From Hahella ganghwensis DSM 17046 (GTDB lineage Bacteria > Pseudomonadota > Gammaproteobacteria > Pseudomonadales > Oleiphilaceae): 64,000 bases of DNA. Positions 53,936-63,213 of the stretch are shown one piece after another. The stretch covers positions 62,001-126,000 of the forward strand of contig NZ_AQXX01000132.1 in assembly GCF_000376785.1 (NCBI RefSeq), given 5' to 3'. The stretch's first letter is position 1; each line of letters begins with the position of its first letter. The translations under genes were made by a program, and so were the position numbers. The notes beneath the pieces are model-generated. The model searched no databases and was not told the DNA's origin. It saw only the letters and a list, made by a program, of their open reading frames with translations.

Positions 53936-54223
53936 CTACTCCTCATAGAGATTGATGGTCATGTCACAGGCTTCGTCTCTCAGCGGAATAAGGGCTTTGT
54001 ATTGATCTGAAGAGTAAAAGCGTTCAACGGCTGCTAGATCAGGATAACGAAACACCGCGGCAATATGGGGGTTTTCTTCCTTTCCCTTCATTGTGGATGA
54101 ATAACTTCCCCGTGCCACTACTTCAACACCCGCTTTTTCCATCAGCGGAGCGGCGGCTTTTACATATTGCTGGAATTTATCGTGATCTTTGATATTTGCG
54201 TATGAAAAATTCAGTATCGGCAT
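53936..54223 (-). CDS. DUF1330 family protein
   Basis: 95 residues, ferredoxin-like alpha/beta fold of the DUF1330 type. Features are FQQYVKAAAPLMEKAGVEVV, GSYSSTMKGKEENPHIAAVF and FYSSDQYKALIPLRDEACD, the YxxLxxLR segment being diagnostic. No catalytic residues are established. ATG at 54223. Transcribed against the M48 operon. Confidence 0.88.
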   Translation of the reverse strand: MPILNFSYANIKDHDKFQQYVKAAAPLMEKAGVEVVARGSYSSTMKGKEENPHIAAVFRYPDLAAVERFYSSDQYKALIPLRDEACDMTINLYEE

Positions 54224-54402
54224 GACTTGTTCCCTTCGATTTCTTGTTTACTGCCACATCAACTTTTGGCATTGCGCCGGCCATAGAAATCATGGCCTAT
54301 AAGGTGGGCGAACATCAATGATCTGGTGTAAGTACATTTGCCATATACTCTTCCATCGACCAGATTTATAAAGTACGCGCTTTTCCGGGGGACCAGAAGG
54401 AT

Positions 54403-55063
54403 GTGACAAGAGTCCGAAAAGCGCCCCAGTCGACTGACCTGAATTTTGGGGGCTTTGTGAGTCTGTTAATTTCTACCTGGATAAAATTCTTCTTTCTGTT
54501 TGCGCCCTTCTTTGTGCTTTCCATGTTTCTGACCCTGACTCGGGGTGAAAGCCGGACTAGCCGTAATCAGATCGCACGGAAAGCGCTGATTGCCTCCGTT
54601 GCGATCAGTCTCGTGCTTCTTTTCTTTGGCCGTGATCTGTTTGAGGTTCTGGGTATTACTTTGGACTCTTTTCGGATTGGCTCCGGTATTCTGCTCATGA
54701 TGTCAGCAATCAGCCTGGTGAAGGATGGTACCCGCACCCACGCGACTAATGTGCCACTTGAGGAGAGGGATGATGTTTCCGTGGTTCCACTGGCCGTTCC
54801 TTATATCATTGCCCTGCCACTATCGGGACGATTCTGGTATTCGGTGCGGAACTGCAGGGGTGGGATATGGTGATTGGCATCTGCGGACTGCTGTTGGCGC
54901 TGGCGTGCCTGGGGGGATTCTGTTTATGGCCAACTTTATTGAGGCACTCCTTGGCCGCACTGGCCTGAATGTGCTCAGTAAGATCACTGGACTGGTGCTG
55001 TCTGCGATGGCTGCCCAGATACTGATGGGCGGCGTGATGGGATTTCTTGCGCCCATTCAATAG
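54403..55063 (+). pseudogene. MarC-family inner-membrane protein with two one-base frameshifts
   Basis: Helix 1 (FVSLLISTWIKFFFLFAPFF) and helix 2-3 (ITLDSFRIGSGILLMMSAISL) are in frame from the GTG at 54403. At 54811 one G appears missing: with it the frame reads VVPLAVPYIIGPATIGTILV, the MarC LAxPxxxGPxxI motif, then GAELQGWDMVIGICGLLLAL. At GGGGGG (54911-54916) another base is missing: with it, ILFMANFIEALLGRTGLNVL and the final helix follow to the stop at 55063. The rejoined protein is about 220 residues, normal MarC size. Function of MarC proteins is still unclear. Confidence 0.8.
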
Positions 55064-55156
55064 ATTGCCCTTTCCGTGTGCTTTTACGGTTTATTCAGAG
55101 TGTTCTAAAGTTTCCAGAGGATTGGCTGGAAATCGAATAAAACCTGGGAGGCTTCC

Positions 55157-55531
55157 TTGTACTTTACTGCTTATGTCACTGCCGTTCTGGCAATCATTTT
55201 AACTGCACTATCCCTGAATGTTTCCCGTCTGAGAATCAAACACAATGTCAGTTACGGCGATGGTGGCGTGAAGCCATTGACGGTGGGTATTCGTGTCCAC
55301 GGTAATTCGCTGGAGCAATCCCTATTGTTTATATTTTTACTGTTCTTCGTTGAGCAGGCCGGTCTGGTAACCCTAACCCAGGGATTGGGCGTTAGTTTTG
55401 TTGTCGTCCGGCTTCTGTATATCTGGGCGTTGCTGGGTAAACAGCACAGATTGCGGCAAGTCTCCCATACGGTAACGTTGGTGATTCAGCTTGTGGCAGC
55501 GTTTTCGATTCTTTCGCAGATGGTGGCCTGA
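55157..55531 (+). CDS. MAPEG-family membrane protein
   Basis: 124 residues with four helices. The family motif is GIRVHGNSLEQSLLFIFLLF (RxxHGNxxE), the glutathione-site region, preceded by LSLNVSRLRIKHNVSYGDGG. Bacterial MAPEG proteins are membrane glutathione transferases or peroxidases; activity cannot be predicted. TTG start with GGGAGG six bases upstream. Lies between broken marC and the LysR gene. Confidence 0.88.
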   Translation: MYFTAYVTAVLAIILTALSLNVSRLRIKHNVSYGDGGVKPLTVGIRVHGNSLEQSLLFIFLLFFVEQAGLVTLTQGLGVSFVVVRLLYIWALLGKQHRLRQVSHTVTLVIQLVAAFSILSQMVA

Positions 55532-55598
55532 CCTCTTGTCAGAGATGCCGTACCGGTAGAAGATAATGCTCTATTTGAATCAATACCGGGGAATTTCC

Positions 55599-56528
55599 AT
55601 GCTGCGTCTGGATATCAAGCAGCTACGTCTGGTGAAAACCATTGCGGATACAAAAAACATTACTCAAGCCGCAGTCAAGCTGCATGTGTCACAACCTGCA
55701 CTGAGTAAACAGTTGATGGAGTTGGAAAGTCGACTGGGTTTTGCTTTGTTTCAACGTACTCGCAAGGCCATGCTACTGACTGAACCGGGGCGAAACTTTT
55801 ATCAGCATGCAGAAAAAATCCTTCGTGATATCCAGAGCATGGAGGAACACCTGTCGAAGTTCAGCAGCGGCAGAACCGGGAGTTTACGCATTAGTATTGA
55901 CCGGGTTCACCAGAGCCAATGGCTAAGTCCCGTGATGGAGCGATTCAGGAAACTGTATCCGCACATTGATCTTGAAGTCGTACAGGTAAATCGGCTATTG
56001 GACAGTCTGGTGGAGCAGCGAATTGATCTTGCGATCCTGGGTGAGGCAATTCCCACGCCTGGGGTGCGTTATGAGCCCTTGAATGAAGATGAGATTATTG
56101 CCATTGTTCACGCCGATCATCCGCTCGCTGACAGACCCCATCTTGCTGTGAATGATCTTCAGTCCCAGGACTTTGTATATTATTTCAAACTGGAAGAAAG
56201 TTACCTGTATCAGCGGTATCTACAGCCAAATAAGATTTCTCTGGGCCGCTTCCACCGAATCCAGGATCTGGAGGCGCTCGTTACCATGGTGCAGTCAGGT
56301 GCCGGAATGAGCATCCTGCCCCGTAATTTGGTCACCAATGCGATCGATAACAAGCGTGTAAAAGAGGTTCAAATTGGTCATCGCGGTTTCCACTTCACCT
56401 GGTATGCGGCATTTCAGGATGATGCATCGAAACCCTATCTTCAGGACTTTGTGGACCAGCTCCTTCATTACCTCAATGGTATGGGGGAAGGCAAAACCCA
56501 TGAAGTTAGTGACCTTCCCCTGGTGTAA
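55599..56528 (+). CDS. LysR-family transcriptional regulator
   Basis: 309 residues. N-terminal winged helix: LRLDIKQLRLVKTIADTKN, ITQAAVKLHVSQPALSKQL and ESRLGFALFQRT. The effector domain follows from about 85 (GSLRISIDRVHQSQWLSPVM), with AILGEAIPTPGVRYE and VQSGAGMSILPRN. Resembles the MetR branch, but ligand and targets are unknown. ATG at 55599 has GGGGAA upstream; the ATG at 55566 adds 11 residues. Convergent with the sterol desaturase gene, a possible target. Confidence 0.9.
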   Translation: MLRLDIKQLRLVKTIADTKNITQAAVKLHVSQPALSKQLMELESRLGFALFQRTRKAMLLTEPGRNFYQHAEKILRDIQSMEEHLSKFSSGRTGSLRISIDRVHQSQWLSPVMERFRKLYPHIDLEVVQVNRLLDSLVEQRIDLAILGEAIPTPGVRYEPLNEDEIIAIVHADHPLADRPHLAVNDLQSQDFVYYFKLEESYLYQRYLQPNKISLGRFHRIQDLEALVTMVQSGAGMSILPRNLVTNAIDNKRVKEVQIGHRGFHFTWYAAFQDDASKPYLQDFVDQLLHYLNGMGEGKTHEVSDLPLV

Positions 56529-56545
56529 GTCTCTCATATCTCCCG

Positions 56546-57679
56546 TTAGCTGGCAGACTTGCCAAACCAGCCTTTAAACGGGTAAAGAAACTGTCCAATA
56601 ATGCCGTCTGGAATATCATCGGATACGGTGCCATAGCGGCTGGCCAGTTTTTTCGGCATGTAAGTGGTACGGAACAGCCAGTCATAGAGTGGCAGAAAGC
56701 CTGCGTAGTTTTTATCAATAGCGGCGTCTTCGGAGGAATGGTGCCAATGATGAAACTCAGGTGTTGCAATAATCCACCGTAATACAGGGAAGCGGAACCT
56801 GACGTTGGCATGAATGAAGATCGCGTGGAAAGAGACAAATACCAGATAGGCGTACACTGCCGAAGGGGCAAAGCCCAGAACAAAGATGGGCAGATATCCG
56901 GCAAAACGGTTGGCAAGTATTTCCAGCACATGCAATCGCGAGGATGCGAGCCAGTCCATGTGCTCTGTGGAATGATGCACGGCATGTATTCTCCACAGGG
57001 CTGGAATCTCGTGCATAGCCCGGTGAATCCAGTAGGTACCGAAATCAACCACCAGCAGGATTTCAAAAAACTGTAACCAGATTGGCTGGGCGGCAATAAC
57101 TTTCTGGAATTCCCAGGTGGTGGCCTGATGCAGGAAAACCTGGATGGGGATAATGGTGAAGAAACTAATCAATTGGATGCCCAGGTGACTGAACATGAAG
57201 TATTTGATATCCGTCACCCAGCCTTTGCGCAGAACCTTTTGCTCTTTGACTTTGGGGAATGCGCGTTCCAGGGGAATAAACACCAGGGCCAATACCACCA
57301 GCGTCAGGATAAAATAATCCAATCCCACGTAAAGGCTCCGGGTATCGATTTCCGGTGCCTCAACACGGCCTGAGCCGATCAAAGCGGCAAGGATGGCGAG
57401 TATCATGCCGGTCAGGCCATATTTCATCGACTGGTTTTTCATCATGGCGTAAAGGCCAAAGCCGAAACCAATAGCAATGCTGATTTGGAGGGTGATCCGT
57501 AAAACCTCAGCGTTGTAGAAACCACGAAAATCTGGCGTGGTGAACAGGTCAGGGAGCAGAAAACAGAAAGCACCGAAGAGTGACAGAATCCCGATACCGA
57601 TAGACATGGCAGCGCTGATCTTGCCCTGCCCTGGAGTTAACGCCATATCTTCGTATTTATCCCTTAGTACCTTACTCAC
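56546..57679 (-). CDS. sterol desaturase/fatty acid hydroxylase superfamily membrane enzyme
   Basis: 377 residues. Helical N-terminal half, then four histidine clusters binding two irons: HRAMHEIPALWRIHAVHHS, HANVRFRFPVLRWIIAT and PEFHHWHHSSEDAAIDKNYA. GTG start with AAAGGAGA upstream. It belongs to the di-iron membrane oxygenases that hydroxylate lipids (for example sterols, carotenoids or hopanoid-like substrates); the substrate is unknown. An N-terminal stretch of about 150 residues with four or five helices is longer than in minimal members. Confidence 0.9.
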   Translation of the reverse strand: MSKVLRDKYEDMALTPGQGKISAAMSIGIGILSLFGAFCFLLPDLFTTPDFRGFYNAEVLRITLQISIAIGFGFGLYAMMKNQSMKYGLTGMILAILAALIGSGRVEAPEIDTRSLYVGLDYFILTLVVLALVFIPLERAFPKVKEQKVLRKGWVTDIKYFMFSHLGIQLISFFTIIPIQVFLHQATTWEFQKVIAAQPIWLQFFEILLVVDFGTYWIHRAMHEIPALWRIHAVHHSTEHMDWLASSRLHVLEILANRFAGYLPIFVLGFAPSAVYAYLVFVSFHAIFIHANVRFRFPVLRWIIATPEFHHWHHSSEDAAIDKNYAGFLPLYDWLFRTTYMPKKLASRYGTVSDDIPDGIIGQFLYPFKGWFGKSAS

Positions 57680-57966
57680 AACTTTCTCCTTTCCTACACC
57701 AGGTAATTCGATAGCCTAGAAAGCTATCTGCCTGACCGAAATATCTCGGTGGTTCTGAAGCTTCCCCTTAAAGGTGCTTATTGGAGCATTTATCACGTTG
57801 CCTGACCACTATTATGATGGAGGTTTAGCTAGGTTCTGCCGGGAGTATCAGTAATTGCACCCTGTCGTCGTTGGTCAGGTGTTCCGCCATTATTTGCCAT
57901 AATTGGGACCCTGAATTGCCTGCTTTATCTGCTGTAATCGCTTGGGGATAACAGAGGAGAACCCAG

Positions 57967-59367
57967 GTGAACGAACAAGAAATGACTGTAAAACATCGTC
58001 TGCGAGACCGTCTGACAGGATCACCGCTGGTGAAAGCGCTCATGGTGGCTTTTTTGATTCTGTTGCTACAGATACCGGTTGCCCAGGTGGAAGGACTGAT
58101 ATGGGAGCGGGCCAACCGTTATGACAGCGTGGTGGCAGAAATTACTGACAAGTGGGGCGGAGAACAATCTCTCACCGGGCCATTATTGATCATTCCAATT
58201 GAGACCAAACTCAAGTCCACGGGTGGAGAGTATTCTTCTGGTTATACCAAGCGACGTCATCTGCTGGTGACACCCTCCACGTTGGATGCCACTGTAAACA
58301 TGGAAAGTGAGGTTCGTTACCGGGGAATATATGAAGTACCGTTATATCAGGCTAAGGTGGGGTTAAAAGGCCAGTTCAATATGCAGGAAGCGCTGGCCTC
58401 ATTGCAGCCTCAGGACAGAGTGTTGTGGGAAGAAGCCGTATTGTCTCTGGAAGTTGGGGACGTACGTGCCGTTCAGAGTCCTTTGTCGATGGAATGGAAT
58501 GGTATGCCGCTGGTACCGCAACCGGGTACGAAGATGAAGCATTCCAACGGTATCCATGCGCGACTGTTGGGTAAGTCGCCTGACGGGTTTGCTGAGGAAA
58601 TGCCTGAGTTTGAACAGGCTGTTCCCTTCAAAGCAAGTCTGGTGCTGAATGGTAGCCGTGGCCTGTATGTTTCTCCTCTAGGACAGGAAAGCCGTGTGGA
58701 AATTACTGGTAACTGGTCCGATCCCAGTTTTCAGGGGGATTGGCTGCCTACCCGACGCAGCATTGACGAAAACGGGTTCTCCAGTGCCTGGAGTATTCCT
58801 TTTCTGGCAAAGGGGCTACCCGCTTCCTGGCTGTCAGATCAGCCTTTATGGACCCAGGATACTCTGCCTTCCGTTGGTGTGGCAGCACCCCAATACACAG
58901 GGACTTACCAGACGATTGAACGGAGCGTGAAGTATGCGATTCTCTTTCTGACTTGCACGTTTGCATGTCTGTGGTTGTTTGAAATGCTGTCAGGGACACC
59001 TATCCATGCCATGCAATATCTTTTTACCGGTTTGACGCTGTGCCTGTTTTACCTGTTGTTCCTGTCTCTGTCTGAACACCTCGGTGTTTGGCTTTCCTGC
59101 ATCGTGGCCAGTTCCGCTGTTGTCTTTCAGCTTGGCTGGTACTGCAGTTATTTCTCAGGTAATCGATACCGCACCATGGGGCTGGTTGTGATGCTGATTG
59201 TGCTATATGGCTATCTGATGTCATTACTGCAGGAGCAGGATTTTGCTTTGCTGTATGGTTCTATCGGTCTATTTTTGTTGTTGGCCATCGGTATGTTTGC
59301 AACGCGTCATGTGGATTGGTACAAGCTGTCGGAAGTTCGTTTGAAAGCCAATCAACTGTCCACCTGA
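57967..59367 (+). CDS. creD: CreD-family inner-membrane protein
   Basis: 466 residues. N-terminal helix LVKALMVAFLILLLQIPVA followed by EGLIWERANRYDSVVAEITD, typical of CreD. A large periplasmic beta domain (GPLLIIPIET, YRGIYEVPLYQAKV) precedes a C-terminal bundle of about six helices beginning RSVKYAILFLTCTFACLWLF and FTGLTLCLFYLLFLSLSEH. CreD affects envelope integrity and is usually under CreBC/BlrAB control; no creBC is here. GTG start with AGGAG 8 nt upstream. Confidence 0.93.
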   Translation: MNEQEMTVKHRLRDRLTGSPLVKALMVAFLILLLQIPVAQVEGLIWERANRYDSVVAEITDKWGGEQSLTGPLLIIPIETKLKSTGGEYSSGYTKRRHLLVTPSTLDATVNMESEVRYRGIYEVPLYQAKVGLKGQFNMQEALASLQPQDRVLWEEAVLSLEVGDVRAVQSPLSMEWNGMPLVPQPGTKMKHSNGIHARLLGKSPDGFAEEMPEFEQAVPFKASLVLNGSRGLYVSPLGQESRVEITGNWSDPSFQGDWLPTRRSIDENGFSSAWSIPFLAKGLPASWLSDQPLWTQDTLPSVGVAAPQYTGTYQTIERSVKYAILFLTCTFACLWLFEMLSGTPIHAMQYLFTGLTLCLFYLLFLSLSEHLGVWLSCIVASSAVVFQLGWYCSYFSGNRYRTMGLVVMLIVLYGYLMSLLQEQDFALLYGSIGLFLLLAIGMFATRHVDWYKLSEVRLKANQLST

Positions 59368-59370
59368 CAA

Positions 59371-59413
59371 CCAGCCTCCTGACACCTAGCCTTCTGACCC
59401 TAGCCTCCTGAAC
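59371..59413. repeat. three short degenerate direct repeats
   Basis: Three units of about 14-15 bp resembling CCAGCCTCCTGACA and CCTAGCCTTCTGACC follow the creD stop, just before two hairpins. No coding role. Confidence 0.5.
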
Positions 59414-59452
59414 AGGAGGGGAATCACTCGGCAGGCCCGAAACCTGGCCTGC
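59404..59452. terminator. two hairpins between convergent creD and MocR genes
   Basis: CCTCCTG/CAGGAGG (59404-59419) and GCAGGCC/GGCCTGC (59431-59452). Neither has a T tract. The region separates convergent genes and likely stops transcription weakly in both directions. Confidence 0.4.
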
Positions 59453-59466
59453 CAGTGTATGCCTGA

Positions 59467-60933
59467 TCATCTTTCGTCCAGCCACTTTCTGATGAGTTCA
59501 ACACATTGGCGCATCTGGGGGAAAGTGGCACTGGAAAACCCCAGCACCAATCCGGATTCTGGCGGCTGTTGATGCTCAGGATCCTCAAGGAAATGTGCAC
59601 TGAGAGGGGCACTGCCAAATCCCTGGCTTCTGAGCCATCGGCACAATGCCAGATCGTCAACCTCACCCTGTAACACCAGGTGCATACCGGCGCTTTCGGC
59701 CACTGGTGTCAGCACACCTTGCAGAGTGGTCACTACCAAGGACTGGAACCTTTCCCATTTTTCCCGGTAAAGCTGGCGCATGCGACGCAGGTGACGGGCA
59801 AACTGGCCATCATGAATAAATTCAGCCAGTGCGGCCTGTACGAACAAGGGTGTTTCGCCGCTGGTAATTCGTTTCATCGCGACGAAGTCATCTACCAGGT
59901 ACTCCGGAACCACCAGATATCCAATGCGAAGGGAGGGCATCATGGTTTTACTGAAGCTGCCCAGATACAGTACCGGAGGGTTCTCCAGGAGACCTTGCAT
60001 GGCGGCGATAGGTTTATTGTAGAAATGGAATTCACTGTCGTAGTCGTCTTCAACAACCCAGGTATTGTTGCTGATAGCCCAATTAAGGAGTGTCAGTCGC
60101 TGGGACAGATCGAGAATACCGCCCATTGGATACTGATGGGTTGGCGTGCAGTAAAGCAGTTTGGCCGGAGCGGATGTCGTCAGGGAGCTAAAGTCCAGAA
60201 CATGATTTTTCAGCGGTACAGGCGTCAGCTCGTTGCCATAGCGTCCTAAAGCATAGCGGGAGCCACGATATCCCGGGTTTTCGATTAATACCGAATCGTC
60301 AGCCTGTAGAAAGATATCCGCAATCAGCGCCAGGGCCTGCTGAGCCCCATTGGTGACGATGACTTGTTCTGCATGGCAGCGGACTCCGCGCGATGAACGG
60401 AGGTACTCCGCAATGGCTTCACGCAATGGGAAATAGCCCTGAACACCGTTGTATCCCATCAGAATTCGCCGATTTTCCTGATGGTGAACCACACGATTCC
60501 ACTGTCGCAGAGGGAATTCGGCCAGATCAGGCAGCCCAGGCGTGAATGGAAGGTTGTTGTCCAGATCAGAGGTTCTGACCGGATCAATTCGGGGGGAATT
60601 GATTTTCGGCTTTGGCAATGAGGTTTGCTGTTGGGCGGTATTTCTCGATTTCTGCAAGGGCCTGATGACGGAAATGATATCCCTGTGTACATAAACTCCC
60701 CGGCCACTCTGGGTCTGCAGGAATCCTTCTGCTTTTAGCTGATCATAGACGGCCAGTACTGTATTGCGACTGATATCGAGATCTGCCGCCAATTGCCTGG
60801 ACGACGGCATTCGGCTGCCTGGCTGAAAGCGTTGATCAATGATTCTCTGGGCCAGCTGCTGATAGAGCTGACCCTGTAGCGGTTGGGAATTATCGATTGT
60901 CAGATCTGTGGTTATCGCCTGGGACATAATCAA
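59467..60933 (-). CDS. MocR/PdxR-family transcriptional regulator (GntR HTH-aminotransferase fusion)
   Basis: 488 residues. GntR-type winged helix at about 15-85 (LYQQLAQRIIDQRFQPGSRM and DLDISRNTVLAVYDQLKAEG), a linker, then a fold-type I aminotransferase domain with VTNGAQQALALIADIFLQAD, ENPGYRGSRYALGRYG, NTWVVEDDYDSEFHF and the PLP Lys in LYLGSFSKTMMPSLRIGYLV. It senses PLP or a pyridoxal compound and controls a neighbour. Divergent from a pyridoxamine-phosphate-oxidase-like gene, its natural target. Confidence 0.92.
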   Translation of the reverse strand: MIMSQAITTDLTIDNSQPLQGQLYQQLAQRIIDQRFQPGSRMPSSRQLAADLDISRNTVLAVYDQLKAEGFLQTQSGRGVYVHRDIISVIRPLQKSRNTAQQQTSLPKPKINSPRIDPVRTSDLDNNLPFTPGLPDLAEFPLRQWNRVVHHQENRRILMGYNGVQGYFPLREAIAEYLRSSRGVRCHAEQVIVTNGAQQALALIADIFLQADDSVLIENPGYRGSRYALGRYGNELTPVPLKNHVLDFSSLTTSAPAKLLYCTPTHQYPMGGILDLSQRLTLLNWAISNNTWVVEDDYDSEFHFYNKPIAAMQGLLENPPVLYLGSFSKTMMPSLRIGYLVVPEYLVDDFVAMKRITSGETPLFVQAALAEFIHDGQFARHLRRMRQLYREKWERFQSLVVTTLQGVLTPVAESAGMHLVLQGEVDDLALCRWLRSQGFGSAPLSAHFLEDPEHQQPPESGLVLGFSSATFPQMRQCVELIRKWLDER

Positions 60934-60950
60934 CTGGTTCCATAAAAAAT

Positions 60951-60971
60951 CATCATGTGGATCTTATGATG
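60951..60971. promoter_or_regulatory. possible operator in the divergent MocR promoter region
   Basis: CATCAT (60951-60956) and ATGATG (60966-60971) form an inverted repeat with a 9-nt spacer between the regulator and its target. Position, not sequence, is the argument. Confidence 0.35.
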
Positions 60972-61024
60972 GTATCAGATATGCCGTTTAATGCATTGTG
61001 TTTGATCATGAATGGAGTGACGTC

Positions 61025-61639
61025 ATGCAGTATGAACAGGCTGAAATCAACAAAAGCGAATCAGAGGGTGAGGTCAGTGCCCTATCCTGTTGCCCCCGGA
61101 GCAGGGTTCGCAGGGTCGCCAAGAGGGCCTCTTATGACCGTGAATCTGTCTATGCATTAATTGATCGCCTAAAGACCGGTCATATTGCTTTTGTTGAAGA
61201 TGGCGAACCGCGGTGTATCCCGATCACTTTGTGGCGATACAAAGATGATCTCTTTGTTCACACGCTCAATGGCGGAAGAATGTCGAAGACTCTTGAGAGT
61301 GGCGAATTGCTCTGTATTTCGTTCGCGGTGACAAATGAATGGGTTTTAAGCAAGTCCGCATACCATCACAGTGCCAACTACGAATCCGTGGTGCTATACG
61401 GCAGGGCGGAGAGGGTTGAATGTAAGGAGATATTCAACGAAGCATTTAAAGCGGTGATAAATCAGATTGAAGAGGGGCGCTGGGAGCAGGTGCGTGAACC
61501 CAGCGAGAAAGAGCGCAAAGTAACTGCCCTGTTCAGAATTCCAATCGAAGAAGGCGCCTACAAATCGCGAACTGGCGGTCCAGTGGAAGAGCCGGAGGAC
61601 ATGAAATTGCCGGTTTGGCATGGAACTCTGAGTACCTGA
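61025..61639 (+). CDS. pyridoxamine 5'-phosphate oxidase-like FMN-binding protein
   Basis: 204 residues. Split-barrel fold: RRVAKRASYDRESVYALIDR, LKTGHIAFVEDGEPRCIPIT, LFVHTLNGGRMSKTLESGEL, LLCISFAVTNEWVLSKSAYH, HSANYESVVLYGRAERVEC. This is the PNPOx-related group (DUF447/nitroimidazole-resistance-like) that binds flavin; not the canonical PdxH. ATG at 61025 with GGAGTGA upstream. Divergent from the MocR regulator. Confidence 0.88.
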   Translation: MQYEQAEINKSESEGEVSALSCCPRSRVRRVAKRASYDRESVYALIDRLKTGHIAFVEDGEPRCIPITLWRYKDDLFVHTLNGGRMSKTLESGELLCISFAVTNEWVLSKSAYHHSANYESVVLYGRAERVECKEIFNEAFKAVINQIEEGRWEQVREPSEKERKVTALFRIPIEEGAYKSRTGGPVEEPEDMKLPVWHGTLST

Positions 61640-61763
61640 GCGATTTTTCCGCTTGATAACGGGACATCTGGGAGATGTGGTGTACTGATTAGGGCGTGCT
61701 AGACTGTCATTAGGACAAAGGAGTTTCTCCACAGGAGAAATATAACAGGATTGCTATGTAACC

Positions 61764-63112
61764 ATGGCTGCTCCCAAGATGAACGCAGGAAGTGCGTCAG
61801 CTCCCGACGTTGATGATTTTAATATCAATCAAGTTGACGTGTATGCAGAAAATCTTGCTGCAATGGGTGATAAGTATGGATGCACGGCAGTTGAGGATAT
61901 CTACAGTGATTTTGGCGTTCTGCTGGTGGCAAAGGGCTCGCCGATCAGCCCTAAAACGGCCGAAAGACTGAGTGGGCATTGCCTACAGAACCCCCTTGAT
62001 CAGGTGGCCCGCCTGGCGAAACATCTCTCCAGTCGAAGTCTCGTGAAAGCCTTTAATCGGGCGATTGACCTCAATAGTTTGATAAGCAAAGTCTCGATCT
62101 GTCTGGATATACCTCCCTTGATCCAGCATTTTTGTCTGGTTAAAGAGTTGCCCAGCGGTCCCATGCAGAAACTATCCGTCATGGCTCATGGATTTCCGAA
62201 GCTCTTCGAGCGGACTCTGTGCGGGACAGTGATGGTTGTGGCTGTCGGGAAAAAACTGGGGTGGGACTTGGTCACACTGCAACGACTGTTTTATGCCTCG
62301 TTATTTCGTGATCTTGGATTGTTGCACCTGGCTTCCGTCGGCATGAGTTCCCCTCCTCAATACAGTGAAGAGACTTTCTATCACAGCCATATCAGCGCCA
62401 GTATTCTGGGGATGGAGAACTTTTTTGATCAGGAGGTCATTCAACTGGTGCACGCCCATCATGAACGCCCTGACGGCAGCAGTTATCCGTTGGGAGAATA
62501 TGGAGAGGAAGTGTCCCTTCAGTGTTATTGCATCAGCTTCTGCGATCACTTGTGGGGCTTGCTGGATAGTGGCTTTTCCCAATGGCTGATGCCTTATCTG
62601 AAAGTTAATTCGGTGGGGCGTGGTGGAGAAGTGGCTGTTGCCATGCAGAGCGTCTGCATTCAATGCGGCGTCGATAAGGAAGAGGTGAAGCTTCAGGAAG
62701 ACAGGTATGAGTTGATAGATAAGCTCATTCACAAAACACTGGAAATTAACCGCATCTACGCTCATCTGATCGTCATTTATGAAACATTTACCAAGCGGGT
62801 TGATTCGAGACTTGAAAGAACGATGCTTGCGATCATTCAGAGTTTTTCAGCTTTGTTCGATCGACAGGATTGGGGGAATCTGAATTTCTGGGGATGCTGG
62901 CGACCTTAGAAGAAGACGAAAAAATATCAGACCGTGAGTTGCTTGAACTGGACCTTATTCAGGAGGAGTTTTTCTGGCGGGTGAAACGGTTTCTGTTGCT
63001 GGCCCATCGATGGCTGAGTGTAGAAACGGATTGCGATCCTGTTCATGTGGAAATTATTCATTCAATTGATGACATCTGGAAAGCCAATCAGGGAAAAAGT
63101 GTAATAGAATAA
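61764..63112 (+). pseudogene. HD-GYP-like protein, degenerate catalytic motif, with a one-base frameshift
   Basis: Residues 1-140 are an unfamiliar N-terminal region. The HD-GYP-like domain then has LFYASLFRDLGLLHL, where canonical HD is RD, FYHSHISASILGM, and VHAHHERPDGSSYPLGEYGE (the GYP-loop region). The first frame stops at 62909 in a sequence unlike the rest. Adding one base in TTGGGGG (62870-62876) continues it as GESEFLGMLATLEEDEKIS, RELLELDLIQEEFFWRVKRF and on to the stop at 63112. The missing metal His suggests no phosphodiesterase activity, perhaps c-di-GMP binding only. Confidence 0.7.
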
Positions 63113-63213
63113 TTTGCCAAGCGGCATACCCGAAAGGCCTGCTTTTGCAGGTTACTTGATTGTCGATTCAGTTAATTCTAAGAAAAATAATAAGTTCCAA
63201 CAGGAGATGCACC

